Of a stretch of 64,000 nt of DNA, positions 36,263 to 46,414 are shown piece by piece. The notes below the pieces were generated by a model. That model searched no databases. It saw only the letters and a list, made by a program, of their open reading frames with translations, and had not been told where the DNA came from. Source of the DNA: Macrophomina tecta (lineage: Eukaryota; Ascomycota; Dothideomycetes; Botryosphaeriales; Botryosphaeriaceae); contig JAKSGN010000043.1 in assembly GCA_024180945.1 (NCBI GenBank), positions 1,736,001-1,800,000 on the forward strand, read 5' to 3'. Position 1 is the stretch's first letter. Each line of letters starts with the position of its first letter. The position numbers and the translations under genes were made by a program.

Positions 36263-37537
36263 ATGAAGAACACGGTCATCGCTCTTTCGGCCCTTGCCGG
36301 CACTGCTTTCTCCACCCCTCTTGTCACAGGCCTGGACTTTGCCCAGATCAACTCTGTCGTCGCGACCGCTGTTACTACTGGAGCTCCAGTTGTCCCAACT
36401 ACCACCGCATCGTATGCTCAGGCGTCTGCCATCACTGAAGCTAGCGCTGAAGCCAGCACCGCGGTCACGGCTGCTATCAAGGTCAAGCGTTGGTGGTGGG
36501 GCAACTACTACTATGGAGGCAACTCTAGCCCCACAACCACCTCTTCCTCTACCTCCTGCACCACGACCACGACCTCCACTGCCACAAGCACTGCAGCAAT
36601 CACGTCGACTGCTGCCTCCAGCACCACCAGCTCGGACGTGGCCGTAAATGTTGCCGCGACGTCGGCTGTGCCTTACTGCACCGACCTTCCTAAAGGTGCT
36701 GGCGTCGTGCCTTCGCCAGACACTGACTCGGGCTTCCTTGCCTATAGCGATTTCCACAAGGCTGCTGCTTCTGCCGCCGTCCCAAGCGGCTATAGCTTGA
36801 ACTTCTCCGACCTGAACGCGGCTACTATTCTCAGCACTTACCTGACCTACAAGACGTTGGACACCTATGACACAAAGGCATGCGCCGACTTTTGTGATAG
36901 CACCAACCTCTGCACTGCGTTCAATGTCTACTTTGAGCGTGATCCTTCCAAAGACGGTAATACCGGCGAATGTCTCAATGCCGACCTTGCCTCTACCACC
37001 AACATCAAGTGTTCCCTGTTCGGCAGCTCCGTCAGCAAGGAGAGCGCCACTAACGACGGGCAATACCGCAACAAGTTCCACGTCGTCATTACTGGTTCCA
37101 ACGGATACAACAAGCTACCTGCCGTTGTCACCCCCCCGGACTGCAACAAGGGCTCCAAGAACAACGGATGGAAGCCCGGCAACAAGTGCAGCGGTAACGG
37201 TATGATGGTCAAGGCCGGCAACCTCATTGGCCAGCGCTTCTTCTCCGGCCCTTTCAACCCAGCTCTGTGCTCCGCGTACGCCGAGGCTCAGGTCTCCATC
37301 AACAAGGCCTCCGCTAACATCTGGAACCTGTGGACCTACCAGCCCTGCAACAGCTTCAACGCCGTCGCCGTTGTCAAGAACAAAATCACAGTCGGTACTT
37401 ACTGCTCTCTGTTCAACACCGACATCAGCTCCAACACTTGCAGCTACACTGGCGGCAGGTCTGGTTCCGACAGCTTCGAGATCTCTTTCTCTTTCAACTA
37501 CGCTCTTAAGACTTTTGACACCGGCAGGCGCTGGTAA
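36263..37537 (+). CDS. Secreted cell-surface protein with Kex2 site (PAN/apple-like Cys-rich domain)
   Basis: A single exon of 424 residues. Signal peptide 1-17 (MKNTVIALSALAGTAFS). A KVKR dibasic site at 73-76 would release a mature protein beginning WWWGNYYYGG. A Ser/Thr-rich linker (about 88-125) is probably O-glycosylated. The C-terminal half has a Cys pattern around 'YDTKACADFCDSTNLCTAFN' and 'CSLFGSSVS..', typical of a fungal apple/PAN-like secreted family, then a second conserved region with 'NGYNK' and 'CSAYAEAQ'. The start was chosen at 36,263 because the signal peptide begins there, although the frame is open 76 codons further upstream. Probably a wall or extracellular adhesion protein; function unknown. 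Confidence 0.85.
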   Translation: MKNTVIALSALAGTAFSTPLVTGLDFAQINSVVATAVTTGAPVVPTTTASYAQASAITEASAEASTAVTAAIKVKRWWWGNYYYGGNSSPTTTSSSTSCTTTTTSTATSTAAITSTAASSTTSSDVAVNVAATSAVPYCTDLPKGAGVVPSPDTDSGFLAYSDFHKAAASAAVPSGYSLNFSDLNAATILSTYLTYKTLDTYDTKACADFCDSTNLCTAFNVYFERDPSKDGNTGECLNADLASTTNIKCSLFGSSVSKESATNDGQYRNKFHVVITGSNGYNKLPAVVTPPDCNKGSKNNGWKPGNKCSGNGMMVKAGNLIGQRFFSGPFNPALCSAYAEAQVSINKASANIWNLWTYQPCNSFNAVAVVKNKITVGTYCSLFNTDISSNTCSYTGGRSGSDSFEISFSFNYALKTFDTGRRW

Positions 37538-37899
37538 GCCGAGCAACTCGGAACTGGGCGGAGTAAAGCAAAGAGTTGTTTAATGGCATGGGATAATACG
37601 CATACTAATCGACGGGCGACAGAGTGAAGAGGGAGCCAAAAAAGAGGAAGGTGGGGGGAAAGAGCAAACAGGGCCCGTTCGAGTACTTTATCCTTTGGTT
37701 TCTTTCACGAGTTCAGACGGTCTCTACAGGGTGTTCTTCATGCTTGACAGTTCAGTCATAGACGTTTGGTACCGCTATTTAATTTTTCCTCCAATTAAAA
37801 AAACAGGACCCAAAGTTCTGCCTCGCATGAGCAAAGTGATCTCCTGAGCTAGTGAAAGGCAGCGGAATCTATCGAATCGATAGGCAGGAACCGACCCAA
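37538..37899. other. Convergent intergenic region
   Basis: 362 bp between the convergent 3' ends of the secreted-protein gene and STN1. T-rich and A-rich segments near 37,770-37,805 could carry terminators. No gene seen. Confidence 0.5.
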
Positions 37900-38794
37900 C
37901 TAGATCAAGGCGCCTTTATTCATGAGCAGCTCCTCCTTTCTTCTCCTTAATTCCACATTCTCCTCATAAGCCTTCAACTTCTCCGCCCTCTGCCCATAGA
38001 ATTCCTGCTTCCCTCTCGCTTTCTCCGCCCTTCTTCGTTCCGCTCTCCTCTCCTCATTTCTCCTATGCGTTTCTTCTTTGGCCAGCTTCCTTTCCAGTCG
38101 TCGCACATCGTGCTCGTCCAAGAACCAAGGTTTCGCCAGAATATCGCGCATGAAAGCAGCCGTCTCTTTCCACCCTTCGATTTCATCCATGGCACCGTGG
38201 CGCAAGACCCAACACCTCTGTAGCACGCCCTGCATGGTTCCCCGGAACACGCTCAATGTGCACTTCGTCTTCAACGTGCTTCCAATATCGACCCTCGTAC
38301 CATCCACCAGGACTTCGAATATGCCGATGGCGCTCTGCACTGCGACGTTCGCGACGGTCGTATTCGAGAAGTGCGTGTCGGTCTTGTCGATGGCGTCAGG
38401 TGAGAGACGCGTTATCTTGAGCTCGATGGTGGCGCCGCTTCCATCATCCAGAGTGAGCAGCACGAAGCGTGGCGCCAGGTCTTCAATCGCAACCACGGTG
38501 CCGATCAAGCGGATGAAGCGGATAGGATGGTTCAGGTAGAAGAAGGTGGGGTGAACGGGGCCAAAGCTATCGGTGCGAGATATGGCGGCATCTGATGATG
38601 ATCACAACGTCAGCTGTCGTCATGAACGGGAGGTTGCGTTTGCGCAACGGCGGCGTACCCGCACTGTTGGGCGCCGCTCGCAGAGCGTGTACGCCAGCGG
38701 CCGTCAACTTGACCCATGCGTTGAAAGTCGGCGAGGCCGAATAATAGCGCTCGGGGTAGAACCGGGCCGCCTTACAGGTGGTGCTGGTGCTCAT
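37900..38794 (-). CDS. STN1: Telomere-capping CST-complex subunit Stn1 (OB fold)
   Basis: Stn1 binds Ten1 and telomeric single-strand DNA to limit resection and recruit polymerase alpha. Exons are 38,794-38,659 and 38,591-37,900, with a 67-nt intron (donor GTACGC, acceptor ATCATCAG). The product is 275 residues. The exon join gives 'FFYLNHPIRFIRLIGTVV', the family's lead-in to the OB fold, followed by the OB core 'FVLLTLDDGSGATIELK' (about 95-115). After about residue 190 comes a long charged helix rich in Arg/Glu/Lys (EETHRRNEERRAERRRAEKA), a coiled-coil-like tail common in filamentous-fungal Stn1. The start ATG follows a TCATGTCATG context; a nearby upstream ATG is out of frame. Confidence 0.88.
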
Positions 38795-39120
38795 GTCATG
38801 GTGTTTGGTGGATTGTTGTTGCGACGCGAAGCGCGCCCACAACTGTCGATACGGGTTCACGTGACTTCCGTAAGGAGCAAGGCTCCGGGCAGCCCCAGTC
38901 ACGCTTACATTGTCCTCATTATCAATGGTCTGGAAAGCGACTTGTCCATCAAATTGAATATCACGAGCTAGTTTGTGTGAGAAGCATTCACTATTAGGGC
39001 TGAGGATCAGCAGCACAAGCTGGTGAAGGTTCCTGTTTCCGTCAACTCGAAGAGGTTCAACACCTGAAGCGAGTCCGCGATAACGAGGGAAATGTATGGA
39101 AGGCCTCTCGAGGCACGGAA
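38795..39120. other. Intergenic region between the methyltransferase gene and STN1
   Basis: 326 bp between two same-strand genes. It must hold the STN1 promoter and the methyltransferase terminator. No distinct elements recognised. Confidence 0.5.
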
Positions 39121-40536
39121 TCACTGTTCAGCTGTATTCGAGGATGTTGCCCGAGGCTTCTGACCGTAAACGACATGCCTGATGGAGGACCAGGGTCAGT
39201 AAATCCAGCTGCCGATTGTCATGCAGAAAATAATGGACTCACAAATCGAACTGCGAATGCAACCATTTACTCATAATTTCGTTGCGGACCTTTGCCACAA
39301 CGACATCGACCTCTTCCTTTTTCCAGCCTAGCATATGGGTGAACAGCCAGAGCGTGTATCCTTCCAGACCCTGGAGAGTCTGCATCAGATTGAACATGCC
39401 AAGCTCTTTCTGTTCCAGCCGTCAGCATGGCCGCGGGAGCGGGGAATGGCATGGAATGTACGCACCTTGTCTTTATCCTTGGGCCATGGGCCAATAGGGA
39501 GCTTGATCCGCTCATGGTGCACATTCACAAATCCTTGTTCCTTCAACCAGCCCTCCAGCTTGGGTCCGGGGCAGGGATCGCGGCCATTCTTTCTGGATGC
39601 TTCCAGGATCAGGCGGATCCACTTGTAGATCTCTGTCTCCGGGTTCATCGTGTCATCGTCCGAGTAGTACAACAGATCGAAGTCTTGGAACTCAGCCCAG
39701 CCGCCAGGTTCGAGGTGACTGGCGGCAGCGTGTCAGCTATATTGCCTCAATCCCCATGCAGAAAAAGAAAAAGGGAAATCAGCTCGTAACGGCTAGTAAG
39801 AGCGCTCCTCTCAAAAGTCTGCTTTGGTGGGTCGCGAACAGTAAGTAATGTCAAGGCGGATGACCTACTCATAGACATTTTTGACAAGCTTGGGCCAGTC
39901 TCCGATTGAGGTTGCCATGTATCTCGAGAAGATATAGTCAAAGAGCGTGGTGTAAGCCCAGTCGAGCTCAACATCGTCAACGGTGAATTTCACATTAGGG
40001 GGCACCCAGCTTGGCTGCTCCGGACTGAGGTCATTTCCCAGGACCTCGGCGTTGGGAAACAGGTCGGCTATAACCCGTCAGCGTCATACTGAAACCGAAG
40101 CACAATGGTTACCCATTTCAATGGCCCAGATGCCGGTTCCGGTACCGATGTCCATGACACGCTTGACGTCTTTCGATATGGGTGCTTTGTAAATCTTGTC
40201 GCCAAGGCCCTTCTTGATCAGGAAATGCATGATGTCCAGTCTCTCAAGCTCTTTCTGACCAGGTTCAGGCTATTAGTCTTGTGCTCGGTGAAGAGCTTGC
40301 TTGCAACGGGCACATACATCGTCATTGGGGAGAATGTAGATGCCGGCACGATAGGCATGATACCTGCGGCCATGCTCCTCAGGATAGTCGGTCACGCTTG
40401 GAGTCAATGACTGCGAGAAGGCGGAATACTGGTCGCTGACGTCTCCCAAGGCGGAATCATTCTCGCCGACTAGGTGGTCTGGGTCGATCTCGAGCACGTC
40501 CGGCTGGGCTGCGGCAGGCGATGGGGCCTGAGCCAT
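39121..40536 (-). CDS. LaeA-like S-adenosylmethionine-dependent methyltransferase
   Basis: Six exons: 40,536-40,318; 40,254-40,113; 40,067-39,869; 39,718-39,466; 39,409-39,243; 39,178-39,121. All have canonical ends and phases summing to 346 codons (345 residues). An Ala/Pro/Asp-rich N-terminus precedes 'HGRRYHAYRAGIYILPNDD' and the SAM-binding motif I VMDIGTGTGIWAIEMADLFP (about residue 100). Next come motif II-like 'GNDLSPEQPSWVPPNV', 'YEHL/YDHLEPGGWAEFQDFD' and a C-terminal 'HVVYGQKP'. This is the fungal class-I methyltransferase family that includes LaeA and UMTA proteins. Many members are secondary-metabolism or uncharacterised enzymes, so the substrate is unknown. Intron 3 (150 nt) is longer than its neighbours. 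Confidence 0.88.
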
Positions 40537-42498
40537 GGTCGCGACGGCCGGAGGGTGTAGTAGTTGGAGTCGAGAAGAGGTTGGGGCGGCCGAGGAGCAC
40601 GGTGAGTTGAGCAATGCGGAAAGAGGGGCACTTTCCGCATCGTACGTCCAGCCGGCCGGGGTTTTTGCGCGAGGCTTAGCAGTGATCGTCCGGTCGATTC
40701 TGCACATCGGGAAGGCAGGATGCGGATTGAGGCGAGGCGAGGCCCGACCCTTCCTCGCCCGTGTCTCCAACGGCTGCTAGCTTAGCTCGTCCCGTCCCCC
40801 TACTTCACCGCATCTTTACCCGCCGCTTCGCGGGGCTGGATGGCTACACTCGAACACGTGGCTGAGCTTGGAATAAGCGAATGCTATGCACAAGGCTGAA
40901 ACCTGCATTCTCCTCTTCTTCAACACCCGCGGACGCACGAGTTTCTCTCGTTCCTCTTCCCCCTGGTCCTTTCGCTCTGCAAACCTCCTCTTCGTATTCA
41001 CCGCGCGACTGTCTGAATTATTCGGCATTGGCTCGGCCGTGTCGTCGAGTGCTGACCGCAGGCACACCTTATGAAGCGTTGCAGAAGATTCCAATCAGCA
41101 TTCATGTCCCTTCCGGCAGAAAGCATCTGATGGGTGAACCGGACCTGATTGGCGCCACAGCGTGCATTTCTTTACCGGACCGCAAGGCTTGCCAGGGTCC
41201 AGGCTAGGATTGAGCACCTATCGCGAAATAACGATTAGCATCACGGGCTATTTTTACATTTGGATTCCTCCATCTGAATATCTTGGCTGCAAGCATTGTT
41301 TTTTTGCAAGCAGGATCTCGCTGCATGATCGGAAACGCCTCCTGCCAGCCATTTCTTACCGTCGTTTCCCTACCAAGAGCGGTAGATTATCTTCGTGGAC
41401 GTTCCACGCGGAGTCAGCAATTGTACCGGCACGTTTAAGACTGTCTCAAGATGCTACGGGCAACGGGAAGAAAAAGCGTGGAAGACGACCTGCAACATCT
41501 GCCTAGAGCGGGCGGGCTAGAAGCGGCTCAGCGGCGGGGGCTCTGAGGAATTAGAAGGACGGCAGCGGCCCAGCAGGTAACGAGCCCGTGGCTTCCATTA
41601 CCTTTTCCTGCTCTTCCACCGGCCGGGCCTCGCAATCCGCAAGGCGGCAGTAAGACTCGTGGACGGCCCGCTGCGGGGTTGGACGGATAGCAGCGCCCCC
41701 CACAAGGCCGGCGCCCAAACGGCGAGGCGACCGCGCGGACAACATGGTTGGGCAGCTGGCGCGTGGCAGGGCGGCCGGCCTTGCAGAAGAGAATGGCCAG
41801 GCCGGGAGATGCATGCATGACGACAGGTTGCTCGCTTTCCCATTGCTTGGCCTTTCGATCGGCGGGATGCGTGTTGGCGGGAGAGCTGCACGGGCTGTTT
41901 CGGCGTGCGGCACCAGCTCCCGCAGAGCTCCAGCTCCAGCTCCAGCTTCTCCAGAAGCTTTGCCGGCAAGCTCGTTGCCCAATCTGGACAAATTCTGACC
42001 TGACATGGGTTCTTCCCAGGTTTTCTCTTCTCTGATCTCGTTCCCCCTCGCCCGTCTCATCTTTTTCCGAATTTCCCTCTTATGCCCCGGGGACCCGCGG
42101 CCCAGCGCGGGGTACCTCGTTCCTTCCCACACTTCTTCCTCCCCCTCAGCCGCTGCTGGCGTATTCTCTTCCCATGCTACTATCTCTCGTTTTATCCTCC
42201 GTTGCCCTCTCTCTTCAGTTGAACACGTCTCAAACGATCTGCGTGTAGTCCAGTCTCCACACCCAGCTCAGCCAGTGGGCCCGGTACTACCTGTCTACAC
42301 CGCCGTCGAGAACATTCTCCCACTGCGCCAAACAGCCTCTGGCCCACTCAAACATTCCCACTACTATGCCAGCATACACATAAGTCAGCCTTGTCATCTG
42401 AACTTGCCGCGTATTGTGCGAACTTGGTCACCACACATCCTGAACCCGTTCGTTAAACAGCTCACCCGACGCTGAGAGCTCTACACAGTGAGGCAAAA
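40537..42498. other. Divergent intergenic region upstream of methyltransferase and GPI-type gene
   Basis: About 2 kb of GC-rich, pyrimidine-biased sequence with no supported gene. Several overlapping ORFs on both strands (for example 41,551-42,132 minus and 42,005-42,475 plus) have low-complexity Arg/Pro/Ala composition and no domain. It probably contains the promoters of the two flanking divergent genes. Confidence 0.5.
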
Positions 42499-43376
42499 AT
42501 GGCCTGCAAGAGCTACCCGGTATTGGGATCTTGCGTCGCCACTCTGGCTACCACGCGGTCCTTCGGCTTGCTTTCCTCGCCCGCATCCCGGGCTCTGGCG
42601 GTTGCTGGGCTTTGGCTAATTTTGTTCGCGCAAACCAACTTAGCTCAAGATGTCTACGCTCCTTTTTCGGGTCCGTGATCCTCCCACCAGCAAGGCTTTG
42701 TAAGTCGGCCGTGACTAACCTGAAGCAGGCGCAATATACATCGTGGGGGCCGATGGCGTCCAGATCAGCGCAGCCTCTCCAGCGTACTGCCCGCAATATG
42801 CCGCCCTGAGCTGCAGTGGGATTGGATATGCCAACTGGTGAGTTCTATGAGAGCTGGATAATTCCGTGCGATACCGATAAGCCCTGTCCGTGTTTCTGTT
42901 TAGGTGTGATTTGACAGTTAGACAGGTGTTGTCCGACGGACCATACATGCCAGTTCCTTAGCTCATCCTCTGTCGTTGGCTGTTGTCCTTCGGGCCAAAC
43001 CTGCAGTGGAGCCATCAATGCGCAGTCAATCACCACCGTAACTGTCACTGTTGTGCAGACTCAAACACAGTACGCTCAACCGCAACCGACCACCCAATAC
43101 GTCGGACCCGCATACGTTCAACCCACTACGACTGCCTATGTGGGCGCTGCTGGCGGCGGCATTTATGCAGGCTACTGCTCCACGCTAATCGCGGACGGTC
43201 CCGGTCTTCCCACCACGCGTGCAGGTGATTGTGGCACCATCCTCGTCGTGAGCGATGCCTGGGCTGGAGCACACGGAGGCAGGGGTTGGTACGGATGGGG
43301 CATCCCAATTGCGGTGATTGCGAATATCCTGGTCGGTGCATGGTTGGCTGGGGTAAGAAGGTTGGATGTATCTTGA
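42499..43376 (+). CDS. Small secreted Cys-rich protein, probable GPI-anchored
   Basis: Three exons: 42,499-42,670; 42,729-42,837; 42,962-43,376 (introns 58 and 124 nt). The product is 231 residues. The N-terminus is a long hydrophobic leader ending about LILFAQTNLAQ, then 'DVYAPFSGAIYIVGADGVQIS'. A Cys module follows (YCPQYAALSCSGIGYANCSSS..GCCPSGQTCS) of a fungal CCPSGxxC type, then a Thr/Gln/Pro-rich stalk with TTTVxTVT-like and TTQYVGPAYV stretches. A C-terminal hydrophobic helix (WYGWGIPIAVIANILVGAWL) plus a short basic tail is typical of a GPI signal or a single membrane anchor. Intron 1 uses a GTCCGT donor; GTAAGT at 42,710 is an alternative but gives a poorer product. The N-terminal leader length is uncertain. 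Confidence 0.72.
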
Positions 43377-43591
43377 GGATTAAACATCGCAGTTGTGAGT
43401 TGTCTATCTTTCGAATCTGCGGTAGAAGAGTGAGGTAACGGCGATCATTGATCTGGCGGATTTTGGAATGAAATAAATGACATGAAATGACTAATGAGAC
43501 CACAATAACGCTGGCCAAAAAGGGTTGCGGTAAGAAAACAACACAGCGCGAATTATATGTGGAAATGATACCGCACGACAGGTGCTGCTCC

Positions 43592-44456
43592 TCAATTGCC
43601 CCTCTTCGCGTCCTCTTCGTCGTTCTTCGGAACACCGACCATCTTGGGCACGCTGACTGCATTGAGACGACGGAAAGCCTGACGGAGAAAGTTGTTAGTA
43701 AAATCTTCAGACGACACCGTGGCTGCCCAGACAAGAAGCTGTGACGCACCAGCCATGGCGTCGACCACCATACCCAGCTGGCAGCCCACCAGGTCCAGGC
43801 GAATGCGTAATTCACCCAAAAGAATGGGCTTGCCAACTGCCAGAAGCTACTCACATTAGTAATGCTGCTGTCCGGGAGATTGCCGTCCCATTTGTCCTCA
43901 ACTTTGGTGATCTTGCCCGCACTATCCGTCGAAATGTTGACTTTGGAGCTAATGGTCGTTTCCTTTTTGATACCCTTCACCACATAGCGCGTCTTAAGAC
44001 TCATGGTGATCGGGTTACCGGCTGATGTCACTTCGTGGTGCAGACGCTCAATTTCACTGAAGGCGGTTTGAAGGCCGTACTGCGAAATAAATATCAGCTC
44101 AGACACCTGGAGGCAACGACAAGCATGCGATGGTAACGGACCCATTGCGGTTCGAATTCCTTTCTGCCCCTCGCTTGCGTGATCGGATCCTCGAAAACGG
44201 CTTCATCGGACCACAGTCGGAGCTTCGCAAGGGACGGACGGCCAGCGAACAGGTCGAGAACACTGCCTATGATGGTTTTTTGTTCGGAGGACAGCTCCAC
44301 ACCCGGTGCAGTGTGAATGTTGGTGTTCTCGATCTTCAAATCGGCTGAGGTATCCGCCATAGTGCGTGCTTGTAAGGAGGGTGTGAGGGAAGCCTTTACC
44401 GGGAGCGCAAGGGGTCTAACGGCCAATCGAGTGGGACGTAGTATGAATGGACGCAT
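43592..44456 (-). CDS. Conserved fungal NTF2/SnoaL-like protein, possibly mitochondrial
   Basis: Exons: 44,456-44,142; 44,079-43,855; 43,678-43,592, introns 62 and 176 nt, 208 residues. The first 32 residues (MRPFILRPTRLAVRPLALPVKASL...) are Arg-rich and amphipathic without acidic residues, typical of a mitochondrial presequence. An internal Met at 33 (MADTSADL) would give a form without it. The body reads 'LFAGRPSLAKLRLWSDEAVFEDPITQARGRKEFE', a fold signature of NTF2/SnoaL-like proteins, then a beta-rich region 'YVVKGIKKETTISSKVNIST'. It ends 'FRRLNAVSVPKMVGVPK' and a charged tail. The second intron could be wrong because an internal open frame also joins exon 3. Function unknown. Confidence 0.72.
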
Positions 44457-44707
44457 GAGGGAATTGTGAAGAAGTTCCGGTCAGGGAGAGGGGATAGATG
44501 GAGCCGGGTTGAGGATGTGCTTCTTTGTGCTGTAACGTCAGAATGCTAAGCTCATTGCCCGAAGAGGGATAGTTCTAGGTTGAGACCGAGTCGTGACGCA
44601 ATTATAGGTGCCAAAAGAGGAGATGTCCACGGGACCAAAAGCAGAAGTCAAGGATGAAGCGAATGCAATGCTGGTTTGCTCCTAGTTCAAAGTCCACTTA
44701 CTGAGGC

Positions 44708-45253
44708 TCAGGGACGTGCGCCCCGCTTCGCCTCATGGCCAGAGGTAGCAACAGTCAGAATCTCATCTTCTAGCCCAGGGACGTGAATGCACTGGATTCC
44801 GTGTTCTTCCAGTTTAGCCCTCCCGACGTTTTCACCGACGAACTTCTCGGGCTCCTTCACACCCAAGTACACCTTCTTGATACCCGCCGTGGAACCGTTC
44901 TTTGTGCGGATAATGCGGTCGACACAGGGCAGATTACCGCTCTGCCTCTTGCCGCACGGCTCCATGGTGGTGTAAATGACGGTGTGCTGCGGCAGCACTT
45001 CGCCTACACGCTCTTCAGACAAGCCGTAGCCAGTGGCATATTTTTGCAGAGCGCACTGTTCAGCATGCGTGTTCCCCTCAAGCTCGAGCGTGTAGCCAGT
45101 AGCCAGAATGGTGCCATCTTCCTCGTCGACTAGGACGGCGCCGACGCAGAAGTTGGTCGGCTTTGGGGGAGACTTCTTTGCTTCCGCCAGGGCCAGTTGC
45201 ATGTAGGCGGTGCAGTCGAGCGGCGAGATTGGTTTTGTTGCTTCGGCGGACAT
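44708..45253 (-). CDS. CDA/RIB2-like zinc deaminase
   Basis: A single exon of 181 residues. Zinc and catalytic signatures: HAEQCAL (His-Ala-Glu) and EPCGKRQSGNLPC (PC...C, with the second Cys after seven residues), the spacing of the deoxycytidylate/riboflavin-pathway deaminase superfamily. The neighbouring blocks 'FCVGAVLVDEEDGTILATGYTLELEGNTHAE' and 'VYLGVKEPEKFVGENVGRAKLEEHGI' resemble the deaminase half of fungal RIB2 (DRAP deaminase, riboflavin synthesis) but without its pseudouridine-synthase-like half. A stand-alone pyrimidine deaminase is the alternative. Divergent from the J-protein gene with a 231-bp shared gap. Confidence 0.75.
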   Translation of the reverse strand: MSAEATKPISPLDCTAYMQLALAEAKKSPPKPTNFCVGAVLVDEEDGTILATGYTLELEGNTHAEQCALQKYATGYGLSEERVGEVLPQHTVIYTTMEPCGKRQSGNLPCVDRIIRTKNGSTAGIKKVYLGVKEPEKFVGENVGRAKLEEHGIQCIHVPGLEDEILTVATSGHEAKRGARP

Positions 45254-45484
45254 GTTTGATGGCCGGGGCGGATACTGGAATGAGCAATAGCAATGGGCGG
45301 AAGGAATGTTGGATCGGGGGGTGGCTCTGAGCTAGGCGACATGCTTTCTTGACTGGAAGCGGGCGGGGCTCTCACACGCGTTGCGGACCGACGCGTCTTC
45401 CATGTCGCCGCCGCTCACCTCCGCCGGCCTGCCTCCTACACATCAGCACCCAACCCCCGTTCCATCCTCACCACTGTCATCAGT
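45254..45484. promoter_or_regulatory. Shared divergent promoter, deaminase / J-protein
   Basis: 231 bp between two start codons on opposite strands; too short for two independent extended promoters, so sharing is likely. No TATA box on either side. Confidence 0.5.
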
Positions 45485-46414
45485 ATGCCAAGCAAGCAGC
45501 AAAATCAAGCAGAGGATATCGAAGATCTCATCAGCGGAGAGCCTCCGACATCCATCGATCCCTACCGTGTCCTTGGCGTTGCCAATGACGCAACATCCGA
45601 CGTAATCAAGACCGCCTATCGCAAGGCTGCCTTAAAGCACCACCCAGGTAAACTGCACCGCCACTCTCCGAACCGCATCCGCTCACATATCCCAGACAAG
45701 GCCGATGACAAAGAGGTCGCACACACCAAGTTCCAAGAGATTGCTTTCGCCTATGCTATCCTCTCCGATCCTCGCCGCCGCTCCCGCTACGACACGACCG
45801 GTCGCATCGAAGAAACCGTCGACCTCGAAGATGACGAGTTTAACTGGACTGAGTTCTACAAGGAACAGTTTGAAGGCATCGTCACCACCGAAGCCATTGA
45901 GAAGTTCAAGCAGGAATACAAAGGCGGCGCCGAGGAAAGGAGCGATCTTCTGGAGGCCTATAAGAAGTTCAAAGGCAGCATGAGCAAAATTTACCAGGTT
46001 ATCATGCTCAGTGACCCCCTCGAGGACGAAGAACGCTTCCGGTCCATTCTCGATACTGCCATCGCCGATGGTACTGTGCCCGCTGAGAAGAATTATACAG
46101 AGGAGTCGGAGAAGAGCCGCCAGAACAGAATGAAGGCTGTAAGAAAGGAGGCCGACGAAGCTAAGGACGCCTTGAATGAGATAAAAGGAAGCGACAAGAG
46201 GAAAAAAAGGAGCCAAGCTGACGGCGACCTGGGAGACCTTGCAGCCTTGATTCAAAAGCGCCAGAAGGGCCGTGCTGAATCTTTCTTCGACCAGCTCGAG
46301 GCCAAGTATGCACCTGATTCCAAGAAAGGAAAGAAGCGGGCACCACCGCCGGAAGAGCCATCGGAGGAAGCGTTCCAGCGGACCGCGTCCCGAGCAAAGA
46401 AGGGCAAAAAATGA
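45485..46414 (+). CDS. Nuclear J-domain protein, DNAJC9-like
   Basis: Two exons, 45,485-45,647 and 45,696-46,414. The 48-nt intron (GTAAAC...TCCCAG) restores KHHPDKADDKE, the HPD motif of the J domain that stimulates Hsp70; unspliced, the motif is broken but the frame stays open. The product is 293 residues: J domain (about 25-95, 'DPYRVLGVANDATSDVIKTAYRKA'), then 'DDEFNWTEFYKEQFEGIVTTEAIEKFKQEYKGG', the DNAJC9-type middle region. A Lys/Arg-rich C-terminus (KRKKRSQ, KKGKKRAPP, RAKKGKK) suits nuclear localisation. DNAJC9 proteins couple Hsp70 to histone H3-H4 handling; that role is inferred from family. Confidence 0.88.
   Translation: MPSKQQNQAEDIEDLISGEPPTSIDPYRVLGVANDATSDVIKTAYRKAALKHHPGKLHRHSPNRIRSHIPDKADDKEVAHTKFQEIAFAYAILSDPRRRSRYDTTGRIEETVDLEDDEFNWTEFYKEQFEGIVTTEAIEKFKQEYKGGAEERSDLLEAYKKFKGSMSKIYQVIMLSDPLEDEERFRSILDTAIADGTVPAEKNYTEESEKSRQNRMKAVRKEADEAKDALNEIKGSDKRKKRSQADGDLGDLAALIQKRQKGRAESFFDQLEAKYAPDSKKGKKRAPPPEEPSEEAFQRTASRAKKGKK

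Noticed and set aside
36137..37081. Minus-strand ORF of 314 codons
   Set aside because: Shadow of the secreted-protein gene on the opposite strand; Arg/Gly-rich composition with no family features.
41551..42475. Overlapping ORFs of 156-193 codons on both strands between the methyltransferase and GPI-type genes
   Set aside because: Low-complexity Arg/Pro/Ala composition, no splice or domain support; probable promoter sequence.
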